Position numbers and translations under genes: made by a program
Assembly: GCA_963205275.1 (NCBI GenBank)
Contig: CAUJIH010000062.1
Span: 1-43,315, forward strand
Source of the DNA: Verrucomicrobiota bacterium
GTDB lineage: Bacteria; Verrucomicrobiota; Verrucomicrobiia; Verrucomicrobiales; DEV007
Direction: 5' to 3'
DNA length: 43,315 nucleotides
Part shown: positions 25,843 to 34,144 of the stretch, piece after piece
Layout of the letters: each line of letters opens with the position of its first letter
Numbering within the stretch: position 1 is the first letter of the stretch
Notes under the pieces: model-generated
What the model was told of the DNA's origin: nothing
The model's database searches: none
What the model saw: the letters and a program-made list of their open reading frames with translations, nothing else

Positions 25843-27441
25843 GAATGGCACTAGTTTAAGCCAGTGTATCGGTGCCTAAGCTGACTAAAACTTCGTCATT
25901 TCTGAATTAAAAAAGGTGAAGAGAATCCGGTCAGGAGCGATGGATGTGTATGAAGACAACAACGCCTTTTCTAACCGGATTCTCTACACTCATCTGTGGT
26001 CGCTCAAAGGCTTCCGCGCAAGCAGTTCTCTCGGAAAAACGCAAACAGCTCCTAGATGTCAACATCGACATCACTCAGCAGTTTGCCGATGAAATTTCTC
26101 CCGAATTGCTCGACCAATCAAGCTGTACGGAGCGCGTCAGGGACTACCCTGACACCTTGGTGTTTTGGGCTTTTCTGCATCAGATTGCCAGCGATGACGC
26201 CTCTTGTGCTCACGCCGTCGCTCAAGTACAGGAGTGGACCCGTCTCCAAGGTCTTCCCGTTCCTTCCGCCAACACCGCCAGTTATTGTAATGCCCGTGCC
26301 AGGCTACCCATAGACATGCTCAGGAAGGTTCATCGTTCCCTGTGTGAGCAGCTCGATGCCAATCTCCCCGTCAGTCGCCGTTGGCGTGGACTGCGCCCTT
26401 TGGTTGAAGATGGGACATCGGCTCAAATGCCTGACACACAGGCTAATCGTAAGATATGGCATTACGCTTCCGGCCAAAGCGAGGGCTGCGGATTTCCGGT
26501 GATCAAACTCAATGGTCTCATCGATTTGAGTCATGGAGGCATACGTGATTTTGCCTTCTCTTCCTTGAACGTCAGTGAGCTGAGAGCTCATGAAAGACTG
26601 CAGGAATCTTACATAGCAAAAGACGATCTTCTTATTGCCGACCGACTTTACAGTAGCTACGAAGTCATCGCTAGGCTTCGTCAATGCGGAGCGCACTACA
26701 TAGGACGTCCCCACCAATCCCGCAAGGTTGATTACCGTAAGGGACAAAAAGTAAGCCGAAACGAACGTATTGTGGAATGGAAGAAGTCACGATATGCCCC
26801 CAAGGGAAGTCAGCTATCCCAAGCCGAGTGGGAGGCGTTGCCCGATATTTTGAAGATGCGTATCGTTCGCTACAAAGGCCCAGATCGGGACGGCAACATG
26901 AAGACACGCTATGTGGTCACCACACTGCTCGAGAGCCGAGAGTATCCGGCGGATGAGGTGATATCCCTCTACGTGCACCGCTGGGAAATTGAGGTGCGCT
27001 TTCGCGAAATCAAGTCAACGCTGGGGATGGAAATGCTGCGGACGAAATCACCTGAAATGATTTCCAAGGAGATATTGATGTATATGATCTTTTACAATTT
27101 GATCCGCCTGCTGATGCTCAAGGCAGGTCTGAGGCATGGGGTGAACCACCGTAGGCTGAGCTTTCGTGGTGTACAGCAGTCGATGCAGGCCAGTCGGGCC
27201 GGGTTCAGGAATGTCGGAGGGCATCCGGTGCTGCGGGGCCGGGAGAAAGTAGCGATGTGGGAACGGGTCGCGGAGAGGATTGTGGTTGAACGACCGGGAC
27301 GGAATGAGCCGCGCAGAGTCAAGCGAAGGCCGAAATGCACACGTTGGCTACAGAAGCCCCGACACGAATATTTCGAACATTTTCGAAGTGATGAAGCACC
27401 CATGAAAAGCCTCGATAATGCCGCTTAAACTAGTGCCATTC
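25843..27441 (+). mobile_element. Complete IS4-family insertion sequence, 1599 bp
   Basis: The element has perfect 19-bp terminal inverted repeats (GAATGGCACTAGTTTAAGC at 25843-25861 and its reverse complement at 27423-27441), is flanked by a 10-bp target duplication and encodes one full-length transposase in plus orientation. All parts expected of an active element are intact, and the identity of the two target copies suggests a recent insertion. Confidence 0.95.
25944..27428 (+). CDS. IS4-family DDE transposase
   Basis: 494 residues, ATG at 25944 preceded by AGGAG at 25934-25938. The DDE signature parts are visible: the first Asp in LVEDGTSAQMPDT (about residue 155), the second in YIAKDDLLIADRLYSSYEV (about residue 235), and the IS4 hallmark Y-(2)-R-(3)-E-(6)-K in YVHRWEIEVRFREIKSTLG (about residue 345). 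It catalyses cut-and-paste transposition of the surrounding element. The C-terminus runs through half of the right inverted repeat (LDNAA then stop), ending only 13 bp inside the element. No frameshift or premature stop was seen. Confidence 0.95.
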   Translation: MCMKTTTPFLTGFSTLICGRSKASAQAVLSEKRKQLLDVNIDITQQFADEISPELLDQSSCTERVRDYPDTLVFWAFLHQIASDDASCAHAVAQVQEWTRLQGLPVPSANTASYCNARARLPIDMLRKVHRSLCEQLDANLPVSRRWRGLRPLVEDGTSAQMPDTQANRKIWHYASGQSEGCGFPVIKLNGLIDLSHGGIRDFAFSSLNVSELRAHERLQESYIAKDDLLIADRLYSSYEVIARLRQCGAHYIGRPHQSRKVDYRKGQKVSRNERIVEWKKSRYAPKGSQLSQAEWEALPDILKMRIVRYKGPDRDGNMKTRYVVTTLLESREYPADEVISLYVHRWEIEVRFREIKSTLGMEMLRTKSPEMISKEILMYMIFYNLIRLLMLKAGLRHGVNHRRLSFRGVQQSMQASRAGFRNVGGHPVLRGREKVAMWERVAERIVVERPGRNEPRRVKRRPKCTRWLQKPRHEYFEHFRSDEAPMKSLDNAA

Positions 27442-27451
27442 TGGCTAGTTC
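27442..27451. repeat. Right target-site duplication of the IS4-family element
   Basis: TGGCTAGTTC immediately follows the right inverted repeat and is identical to 25833-25842. In the ancestral sequence it was single-copy and lay just upstream of the isomerase start codon. Confidence 0.9.
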
Positions 27452-27454
27452 CTC
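27449..27454 (-). promoter_or_regulatory. Stranded ribosome-binding site of the isomerase gene
   Basis: On the minus strand GAGGAA lies here. Joining this flank to 25833 across one copy of the target duplication recreates GAGGAACTAGCCATG, an SD sequence with 6-base spacing to the isomerase ATG. The element now separates the two by 1.6 kb; the copy at the isomerase keeps only the last part of the motif. Confidence 0.8.
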
Positions 27455-27479
27455 ATTTCATTCTGCTGGCATGAAGCTG

Positions 27480-28949
27480 TCATTCTTTGGAGTCCGATTT
27501 TCGAATCGGCTTTTCCGGTTTTTGCTCACTTGGCTTATAATCCAAATTGGGTTTTGGCAACGCGGCGCCAATCGACTCGCGCCAAGCGTGCAGGCGCTGA
27601 CGTAGTTCAGCCGTTTGGGCGGGCATTTGTCCGGCCAAGTCGTGCTGCTCGCCGGGATCTTGGGAGAGGTTGTAAAGCTCGATCCGGTTGTCCTCGAAAA
27701 ACTCCAGCAGTTTCCAGTCGCGCGCGCGGATAGCGCTGCTCGGCGTCATCGCTCCGTCACTGCGGGGGTAGTAATAATGTGGATGATGGAAAAACAGCGC
27801 GTCGCGATCTAGCCTTGCAGCGGGATTCTTCAGCAACGGCGTCAGATCCTCTCCGTCCACCGCGTCGGCCGCTGGCGACAAACCGGCCGCGTGGAGCAGT
27901 GTCGGAAATAGATCCGTAAGGACCACGGGCTCGTTGCAAACCGCGCCGGCTGTCGTCACGCCCGGCCAGCGTATCAATAGCGGAACGCGGATTCCGCCCT
28001 CGTAAAGCGCCCCTTTGCCGGAACGCAGCGGCGCGTTGTTCGTGACAGGGGCACCTTTGTAGCTGCCGATATACCCGCCGTTATCGCCGGCGAAAATGAC
28101 GATGGTGTTCTGGTCGAGTCCGCGCTGCCTGAGATACTCGAGCACGCGCCCGACGTTATCATCGAGGTTTTTGAGCATCGCGGCATAGGCAGGGTTTCGG
28201 TGCCTGAGTCCCGGATGCAGCTTTGCTTCAAAATGCCGCATGTCGTCCGGCGGGATCTCGATCGGCACATGCACCGCATAGTGGGCGAAGTAGAGGAAAA
28301 AAGGCCTGCCCTGGGCGCGGTCCAAGATGCGCAGAGCCTCGTCGGTGAGCCGATCCGTCAGATATTCTCCGGGCTTGCCAAATTCAAGATGCGGCACATA
28401 ACAAAGCTGCCTGCCGTATGGAAACTGGCGCATACCACTATACGGCCAGAAGTAAGTCACCGGCGCGCCCCATTGCGTGCCTCCAATGTTCACGTCGAAG
28501 CCGTGCGTCTCGGGATAGTGGTTCGCGTCGCCCAAGTGCCATTTGCCAACGATTGCAGTGAGGTAGCCGGCATCGTGCAGGTATTTGGCAATGGTCGTGT
28601 GCGAATGCGCCAGTTCAGAAAACGATTCGCCTTCCAGCAGCTTGCGGTCCTTTGGGCTGCCTTCGGCGGCCTTTTCCGCCCAAGTCGTCATGCGCAACCG
28701 CGCTGCGTGTTTGCCGGTCAGCAACGTCGCTCGGGTGGGCGTGCAAAGCGACATCGCGCAGGCCGTGGTGAACCGCACGCCTGTATTCGCAAAGCGGTCG
28801 ATGTGCGGCGTCTCGTGCAAGTCCGCGCCGTTACACCCGAGATCATAATACCCGAGATCATCGACAAGGATCAGGACGATGTTGGGTTGCGAAGCGGCGG
28901 CGACCGCCGCCATGCCCGCAGCCAGCCAACACAAAAAAATGGATCTCAT
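27480..28949 (-). CDS. Exported formylglycine-dependent sulfatase
   Basis: 489 residues from the ATG at 28949, which begins a signal peptide (MRSIFLCWLAAGMAAVAAAS); the frame runs open to a GTG at 29060 but that overlaps the next gene. The sulfatase core is complete: NIVLILVDDLGYYDLGC supplies the metal-binding Asp pair (residues 30-31), CTPTR (Cys 69 to Arg 73) is the CxPxR site converted to formylglycine, KWHLGD and VIFAGDNGGYIGS carry further metal ligands, and HPHYYYPR is near the C-terminus. It should remove sulfate from a sulfated saccharide after maturation by a formylglycine-generating enzyme, not present here. Originally followed by the Tat isomerase gene. Confidence 0.93.
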   Translation of the reverse strand: MRSIFLCWLAAGMAAVAAASQPNIVLILVDDLGYYDLGCNGADLHETPHIDRFANTGVRFTTACAMSLCTPTRATLLTGKHAARLRMTTWAEKAAEGSPKDRKLLEGESFSELAHSHTTIAKYLHDAGYLTAIVGKWHLGDANHYPETHGFDVNIGGTQWGAPVTYFWPYSGMRQFPYGRQLCYVPHLEFGKPGEYLTDRLTDEALRILDRAQGRPFFLYFAHYAVHVPIEIPPDDMRHFEAKLHPGLRHRNPAYAAMLKNLDDNVGRVLEYLRQRGLDQNTIVIFAGDNGGYIGSYKGAPVTNNAPLRSGKGALYEGGIRVPLLIRWPGVTTAGAVCNEPVVLTDLFPTLLHAAGLSPAADAVDGEDLTPLLKNPAARLDRDALFFHHPHYYYPRSDGAMTPSSAIRARDWKLLEFFEDNRIELYNLSQDPGEQHDLAGQMPAQTAELRQRLHAWRESIGAALPKPNLDYKPSEQKPEKPIRKSDSKE

Positions 28950-29043
28950 CGTTTTACAAACTCCATCCAGCGCGACAAGTTTCACGGCGAAGGTATTTGT
29001 TGGCATTGGTACCGCTGTAGCGTTCGTGAACTGCGGAAGAAAA

Positions 29044-30063
29044 TCAGTCAACGGCGTCACGGACCTGAATCATAGCCTTCAGGACGGTGTTCCAAGTCTC
29101 CGGGGCCTCCAGTAGGGCATTCGGGAACATGCAGCCGTCCCAACAAATGTGAGAAATGCCGCGCTCTGCGTAGCCTTTCAACCAATACTGGGAGCAGCGG
29201 ACGATGTCGAGCTTCCCGTTCGGATCATCAGCAGGACAATGTTTGCCTGTCTTGTCGTGGCTGCCTGCACCGTGGACGGTCCCGTCGTTCTGTGCAACGT
29301 GGAAGTCGATGGTCCAAGGGCGGAGCTGATCTGTCATTTTCTCATAGGCAGCATAGAATTCCTCCGTGGTGTAGCCATCGCGCAGAAGGGCGTGTTCCGG
29401 AGCATTGTAGCCCAAGAGATAGAGGTAGGTATGAGCAAGATCAGCCTGAAACCCCATCGTCTCCGGCATTCCCACTTCTTCGAGTAAATTCAGCATATCC
29501 CGCCAATTGTGCATCCCGGCCCAGCAAATTTCGCCTTCCGCTGCGAGGCGTTCGCCGTGATCAGCTGCGATTTTTGCCGCTTCACGGAAAGTTTCCGCGA
29601 TCCGTTTCGTGTTGGTTTCAGGATTTTTGCGCCAATGATCAACTCCGAACTCGGCCGAGTCGATGCGGATGATGCCGTATTGACGAACCTTTTGCTCATT
29701 AAAAATTCTTGCCATGCGGCAGGCCACCCTTACGGCATCTAGGAACTTCGCCCGGGCGGCGGTGTCTCCCATGGCAGAATCCCCGACCGTTCCCGGCCAG
29801 ACCGGTGCTGTGACTGTGCCGATTTTGAATTCTCGTGCCGCGATTGAATCGGCGAGCTTGCGCAGATCACTATCCGAGGCATACGGGTCTGTGTGAGGAT
29901 GAAACAGGAAGCAGTCCACTCCGTCGAATTTCTGTCCATCTACCTCAGCCGCTTCGGTGAGTTCGAGCATTCGCTCCAAAGAGATCGGAGGTTCCTGATC
30001 TGGGCCATCGCCCTTGCCGACCAAACCAGGCCACATGGAATTATGGATTTTCAGCGAGGACAT
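29044..30063 (-). CDS. Sugar isomerase/epimerase, TIM barrel
   Basis: 339 residues, ATG at 30063, no signal peptide, so cytoplasmic. The xylose-isomerase-like barrel has a catalytic series: [53 protein letters not shown] (Glu), [15 protein letters not shown] (Asp/His), [19 protein letters not shown] (Asp/His) and [13 protein letters not shown]. The Glu, Asp and His residues would bind a divalent metal. It likely converts an aldose or keto-sugar for the PfkB kinase encoded 144 bp upstream. The enclosed gap has no gene or hairpin. Specific sugar unknown. Confidence 0.85.
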   Translation of the reverse strand: MSSLKIHNSMWPGLVGKGDGPDQEPPISLERMLELTEAAEVDGQKFDGVDCFLFHPHTDPYASDSDLRKLADSIAAREFKIGTVTAPVWPGTVGDSAMGDTAARAKFLDAVRVACRMARIFNEQKVRQYGIIRIDSAEFGVDHWRKNPETNTKRIAETFREAAKIAADHGERLAAEGEICWAGMHNWRDMLNLLEEVGMPETMGFQADLAHTYLYLLGYNAPEHALLRDGYTTEEFYAAYEKMTDQLRPWTIDFHVAQNDGTVHGAGSHDKTGKHCPADDPNGKLDIVRCSQYWLKGYAERGISHICWDGCMFPNALLEAPETWNTVLKAMIQVRDAVD

Positions 30064-30207
30064 GGGGCAATGCGATTGTCAGAGGTGAGTTTCGAGGACT
30101 TGATACGACAGGATACACAAGGGAGAGAAAGCCAGTCAAGAACGTGGATGCGGCAGCCTGTGAATCGACCCTCGAACGACGTTTCATCACGAGGCCTTCC
30201 GTCAGTG

Positions 30208-31173
30208 TCACTCACTGCGCTGCGCTGCGATAAATTTTTCGACTTCATCCCGTGAAAACACACCTTCCATCGGACCTCGTCGACCGGCTCCTAGGGCACC
30301 CATCGCATTGGCCAGACGGGCCGTCTTTTCTAGGCTCAGTCCCTGAAGGAAGCCGGTAATGAACCCGGCGTCGAAACAATCCCCCGCTCCCGTAGGATCG
30401 ACAGCATCGATTTTGAATCCAGGCGAATCGAACCGGGACTCGTGGGTAAACACGCGACACCCGTTTTCACCTTGTTTGAGCGCGACCACCTTCGCCCCAC
30501 GCTTGAGCAGCGACTGACAGGCTTCGTCATCGCTGGAACAGCCTGCGAGCATCCGTGCCTCCTCGCCACTAGGCAAGAGCAGGTCAGAGAGATCGAGGAG
30601 CGGGGCAAGCCATCGACGGGACTCTTCCACGCCCAGCAGCTCTGGTCGCAGATTTGGGTCGAAACTGACCGTTCCGCCACCACTTTTTACCGCGTGTGCG
30701 ACCGCCACACAGGCTCCGTGCATCGCTTCACTGACCATGAGAGAGCACCCCATCAGATGGCAGTGACGGAATCGTGAGGCATACGCGCAGAGCGCCTCCG
30801 ACGCAGACACCTGATCGCTGGCTGTCTGAGCGATGTGATAAATGAATCGTCTTCTGCCATCGGATCGATAGGAGACGAACGCGCAGCCAGTCGCCATGCC
30901 CGCGACGCGTCGCACGCAGGAGAGGTCCACCCCATCCGCGCCCAGGCGGGCTAGGAGGCAGTCGCCAAATTCATCCTCACCGACAGTCCCCACGAACCCC
31001 GTCCGCAGTCCGGCACGGGCGGCGGCACTGATCATAATGGCTGGAGCACCGCTGGGGAAAGGTCCCTCGAAGGGTGCCGCTTGCTCGAGAGGCTGATCCA
31101 GCCTAGTGCGCATGATCTCCACGATCAATTCTCCGACGGAAATCACGTCGAGTTTGTCCGCCTCCGCGCTCAT
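30208..31173 (-). CDS. PfkB-family carbohydrate kinase
   Basis: 321 residues, ATG at 31173. The N-terminal signature is LDVISVGELIVEI and the substrate-side motifs are AIMISAAARAGLRTGFVGTVGEDEFG and GTVSFDPNLRPEL. The C-terminal PfkB signature DPTGAGDCFDAGF at about residue 259 includes the catalytic Asp near 265 in GAGD. It phosphorylates a ketose or deoxy-sugar acid with ATP (the family includes 2-keto-3-deoxygluconate, fructose and tagatose-6-phosphate kinases). It is 63 bp downstream of the KbaZ-type gene and 144 bp upstream of the isomerase gene on the same strand. Confidence 0.92.
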   Translation of the reverse strand: MSAEADKLDVISVGELIVEIMRTRLDQPLEQAAPFEGPFPSGAPAIMISAAARAGLRTGFVGTVGEDEFGDCLLARLGADGVDLSCVRRVAGMATGCAFVSYRSDGRRRFIYHIAQTASDQVSASEALCAYASRFRHCHLMGCSLMVSEAMHGACVAVAHAVKSGGGTVSFDPNLRPELLGVEESRRWLAPLLDLSDLLLPSGEEARMLAGCSSDDEACQSLLKRGAKVVALKQGENGCRVFTHESRFDSPGFKIDAVDPTGAGDCFDAGFITGFLQGLSLEKTARLANAMGALGAGRRGPMEGVFSRDEVEKFIAAQRSE

Positions 31174-31236
31174 CTGTGCTTCTGGGCTCTGTTCGCTCTG
31201 CTCTCTATCGCAGATTTGATCTGTCCAGATGCTTTT

Positions 31237-32511
31237 CTATTCTTCTCTGAGATTCTCGTCAAGACGGATTTCATCCAACAGTCCCTCCAGATTGAAGTCC
31301 CGACAGTATCGGGCGATTCGGTGCGCAATGCGCTGCACGATGACGGCCTCGGAGTCGATTCCCACAGCCTTCAGATTTTCCCCTAGGCGGGCGCGAGCCT
31401 GGAGCACCTGAGGTTGAGTCCAGATGTAGCGGCAGCCCGTGCGCACTAGCCAAGAACGCCGCTCGGCTGTCAATTCATAAAAATTGTCCCCTTCCTCCGG
31501 CAGCAGCCATTTCTGCCATCGATTTGAATTGAATACGGCAATCTCTAATGCTTTCACGATATCACTGCCGAGTTCCTTTGCATGCGCCCCCAGTGCCGCC
31601 TGCTCGCGTTCCGCTAGTTCTACCAGAGCATCATGCTCGATCTCTGTAAATTCCGGCCCCACATTCGCTCCACCCATGAAATTTTTCGGGTAGGCGGAGG
31701 GATTTTCTACATTGTCGCTGTAATGGCCCTTGATCACGGAGTCGAATCGCTGCACCTCGCGATACAGGCCTTGCGCCACCTCGCCATCGAAAAAGCTGGT
31801 GTGCAGGTCGGTCCCGACTTTCCCCACGATAAAGCAAGGCCAGACATCCTCTAGGCCTGCCTGCGTCAGGCTGGATTTGAGTCCCTGCAAAAAGGAACGG
31901 AATACGCTCATGTCGGCGAGGCCCCCGTGGACTTCCTCCGTCCCGACTTCGTAAGCGATGCGGGGCAGATTCTGCGTGCGACGGTGGGTTTCCACTTGTC
32001 GGATGAGAGTGAGCGTGCGCTCAATCACCGCATCGATCTGGATACACTGATCCGGAGGCAGAGTTCGGTCAACTGTGGGATCGACATGCAGCATATCGTA
32101 GCCAGCCTCCATCGCAGCAATAAGAGAGTCGCGCACTCCGTTCATCGCTGCATCGAGAGACCAGTGCTCGGACGTCTGTTTGTCCTTGAGCCAAGGGCCG
32201 CCGTGATCGATACACACGCACACATGTCCGGGGTATCCGTAGCGGCATTCTAATTCACGCGTGGTCCGCACCAAGTCTTCTGGAGTCCATCCTGTATAGC
32301 CACCGTCCAGATCGACTTGATTCAGAGTCGCCGCCAAGAGCATCGGAGCGCGCATCTGGGTTCCTGCTACGACAGCCGCTCGCAGAACGGATTCTGAATT
32401 TGGACAGACGGCCAGAAGAGTCGCCCAAGGCCTGCCCTGGGCATGTAAGCGGCGAATTTCGGTGAGTATGTGCTCGACGATGGGTTGTGATCTTCTGGCG
32501 GAATCTTTCAT
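31237..32511 (-). CDS. KbaZ/GatZ-type tagatose-bisphosphate aldolase-like protein
   Basis: 424 residues, ATG at 32511, the length of KbaZ/GatZ (about 420-430). Conserved parts are ATLLAVCPNSESVLRAAV, APMLLAATLNQVDLDGGYTGWTPEDLV, HVCVCIDHGGPW, GYDMLHVDPTVDR, EVGTEEVHGG, HTSFFDGEVAQ, YSDNVENP and NFMGGANVGPEFTEIE. In E. coli KbaZ and GatZ support the catalytic class II aldolases KbaY and GatY; no KbaY/GatY gene is present in this window. Several class II-like residues (DHGG, HVD, GGANVGPE) are intact, so stand-alone aldolase activity is possible but unproven. First gene of the kinase/isomerase set. Confidence 0.87.
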   Translation of the reverse strand: MKDSARRSQPIVEHILTEIRRLHAQGRPWATLLAVCPNSESVLRAAVVAGTQMRAPMLLAATLNQVDLDGGYTGWTPEDLVRTTRELECRYGYPGHVCVCIDHGGPWLKDKQTSEHWSLDAAMNGVRDSLIAAMEAGYDMLHVDPTVDRTLPPDQCIQIDAVIERTLTLIRQVETHRRTQNLPRIAYEVGTEEVHGGLADMSVFRSFLQGLKSSLTQAGLEDVWPCFIVGKVGTDLHTSFFDGEVAQGLYREVQRFDSVIKGHYSDNVENPSAYPKNFMGGANVGPEFTEIEHDALVELAEREQAALGAHAKELGSDIVKALEIAVFNSNRWQKWLLPEEGDNFYELTAERRSWLVRTGCRYIWTQPQVLQARARLGENLKAVGIDSEAVIVQRIAHRIARYCRDFNLEGLLDEIRLDENLREE

Positions 32512-32556
32512 GGATGATTCTGATGTGAGCGAATGTTTTGAGAGGTTTGGAAATTT

Positions 32557-32670
32557 TTAGAAAAGACAGCCGTCCCACGGGATTCCTAGTTGAGGGTGAG
32601 ACGCATCGCTGTTGGTGAAGACATTGTGCAGAATGATGTTGCGGCAGATGGTTTCGGGCGGTTTGTCCAC
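32557..32670 (-). pseudogene. Possible short coding relic upstream of the KbaZ-type gene
   Basis: The 216-bp gap 32512-32727 has no gene. One minus-strand frame of 37 codons between stops reads protein-like: VDKPPETICRNIILHNVF, then HPQLGIPWDGCLF and stop. It looks like the C-terminal tail of a lost enzyme, consistent with relics elsewhere in the locus, but no counterpart is in this window and the evidence is only amino-acid texture. It may be chance. Confidence 0.2.
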
Positions 32671-32727
32671 CTATTGGTGTCGCTCCAGCATATGATGCCA
32701 ATGATTTGGTGCATTGGAATTACCTCA

Positions 32728-33978
32728 TTAGGGGTGTCCTCTCAACAAAATGGCGCCCGTGCGGGCCGGCATAAGCAGCGATGACTCGACGGCTTGGCCG
32801 CTGTCGGTCTTCCATTGACCGGAGAGCGGCACTCGCACTTCGCGTGACACTGGATTGACGAGCACCTTTCCGCGTTCGAAGTCGCGTTGATACACGCCAC
32901 CAGCCCTCCGATAGGGACCAGAGGCTTCGCCTAGGGAAACGCTCGCCCAGCCCGGCAGGAACTCATCGCCGGGAATGTAAATCTCAGGGGTGCCGGGAAT
33001 CTTTACGTAGAAATTGAGGCGTGAGTTCTGATCCGCCGCCAACAAAAAGCTGGTGGCGATAAAGCGATAGCGTTGATCGAAGATCTCGGCGGATTCGTCC
33101 GGCTTGCGCTTGCGGACATTGGCGACGGCCAGTGCAACTTTGCCGCGCTCGCAGCAATCTGCCAGCGCATCCACGTCCGCCTTCCACGCATCAACCGGGA
33201 TCAAAGGCCGGTTGATCGGATCCTGCGTCCAGCCAGTGAAACCTTCGTTGCACAGTCCGTCCGCGACTGTCAGAAAGTCGGCAACCCCTGTCTGAAAATA
33301 TCGCAGTCCCGGCCCGCTGTTGATCAGCATCAGCTTGTCCCCAATGTGGCGGCGGAGGACGCGCAACAGGTCCAGCTCGGCGGCTTTCCATTCTTCATCC
33401 GTGTAGGGTTTGCCTGTCTTCGGATTGACCGTCTTGCTGGTTTTTTTGTGATTCACATATTGGGTAGTCGAGCCCACGAGATCGACGAACACGCCGTCGT
33501 AGCCGTAGCGAGAGATGTTATCCGAAGCCACCTTGGCCACAAATTCTCGCCACTCGGGGTTGGCGGGATCGAGATGAATCGAGCTGTATTCATGGTCACC
33601 CACCCATTCTCCTTTCTCGTTCTTGAGGAACCATTCGGGATGCTGGCTCGGCTTGCCCCAGGCGGGGAGGCTGGTATTGGCGGCGCTGATGGAACTGACG
33701 TAAGTGACGATCTTCAGCTTAGGATTGAGCGACTTGATCCACTTCACGCGCTCGTTCTCGGCACTGAGGTCCTTCCCGCCGGCTCGCGGGGAAAAAAGCG
33801 TCATCACCAAGTCGTAGTTTTTGGCAATGTGTTCCCACTCGGCGTCGGTGATTCGCGACCTCACGCTGATCCAGAGGGGAATGCCGTCATCTGCGATGGA
33901 ATGCGCATGGCCAAGCACCAGCAGCAACAACGCTGCTGCGAGGCTTTTGAGTTTGTCTGGGTAATGATTCATTTTCAT
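32728..33978 (-). CDS. Exported putative glycoside hydrolase, GHL15-like TIM barrel
   Basis: 416 residues, ATG at 33978 (33972 also possible), signal peptide DKLKSLAAALLLLVLGHAHS. A TIM-barrel series follows: LWISVRSRITDAEWEHIAKNYD, LKIVTYVSSISAANTS, HLDPANPEWREFVAKVASD, YGYDGVFVDLVGSTTQY (candidate catalytic Asp), DKLMLINSGPGLRYF, FLTVADGLCNEGFTGW (candidate acid), ERGKVALAVANVRKR. The C-terminal ~80 residues are the usual beta domain. The pattern fits the hypothetical GHL15-type hydrolases; the substrate is unknown. A 17-codon relic resembling its own C-terminus lies 16 bp upstream, suggesting a lost tandem copy. Confidence 0.8.
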   Translation of the reverse strand: MKMNHYPDKLKSLAAALLLLVLGHAHSIADDGIPLWISVRSRITDAEWEHIAKNYDLVMTLFSPRAGGKDLSAENERVKWIKSLNPKLKIVTYVSSISAANTSLPAWGKPSQHPEWFLKNEKGEWVGDHEYSSIHLDPANPEWREFVAKVASDNISRYGYDGVFVDLVGSTTQYVNHKKTSKTVNPKTGKPYTDEEWKAAELDLLRVLRRHIGDKLMLINSGPGLRYFQTGVADFLTVADGLCNEGFTGWTQDPINRPLIPVDAWKADVDALADCCERGKVALAVANVRKRKPDESAEIFDQRYRFIATSFLLAADQNSRLNFYVKIPGTPEIYIPGDEFLPGWASVSLGEASGPYRRAGGVYQRDFERGKVLVNPVSREVRVPLSGQWKTDSGQAVESSLLMPARTGAILLRGHP

Positions 33979-33994
33979 CGGATACTCTGCAATT

Positions 33995-34051
33995 TCATGG
34001 CTTCGCGCCCGTCAAAATGGCACCCGAGCGGGCTGGTATGACGAGCGGTGA
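33995..34051 (-). pseudogene. Relic of the 3' end of a second GHL15-like copy
   Basis: The minus-strand frame reads IRSPLVIPARSGAILTGAKP and stop. The intact gene ends in SSLLMPARTGAILLRGHP and stop. In the core, CCAGCCCGCTCGGGTGCCATTTTG-like bases (34013-34036) match the intact gene at 21 of 24 positions. It stops 16 bp before the intact gene's ATG, as expected if a tandem duplicate lost everything but its tail. Because the match is short, confidence is moderate. Confidence 0.6.
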
Positions 34052-34144
34052 CCGGATCAAAGAGGAACAAAGGTTTCATGAAAGGGAATGAGGGGATTGG
34101 AGTAGTGGTCGGAGGGTGGCTGATGGCGGGCTTGGCGTCTCGCC

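Noticed and set aside
25843..25861. GTG at 25851 as a new start for the Tat isomerase created by the IS end
   Set aside because: It is in frame but has no ribosome-binding site in view and would add six residues in front of the native start; kept only as a possibility within the IS finding.
28200..29075. Plus-strand open frame opposite the sulfatase gene
   Set aside because: It is a shadow of the sulfatase. The opposite strand has a complete CxPxR sulfatase with signal peptide; this frame has no motif.
33073..34041. Plus-strand open frame opposite the GHL15-like gene
   Set aside because: No recognisable motif, and it runs across both the start of the minus-strand gene and the gene-end relic.
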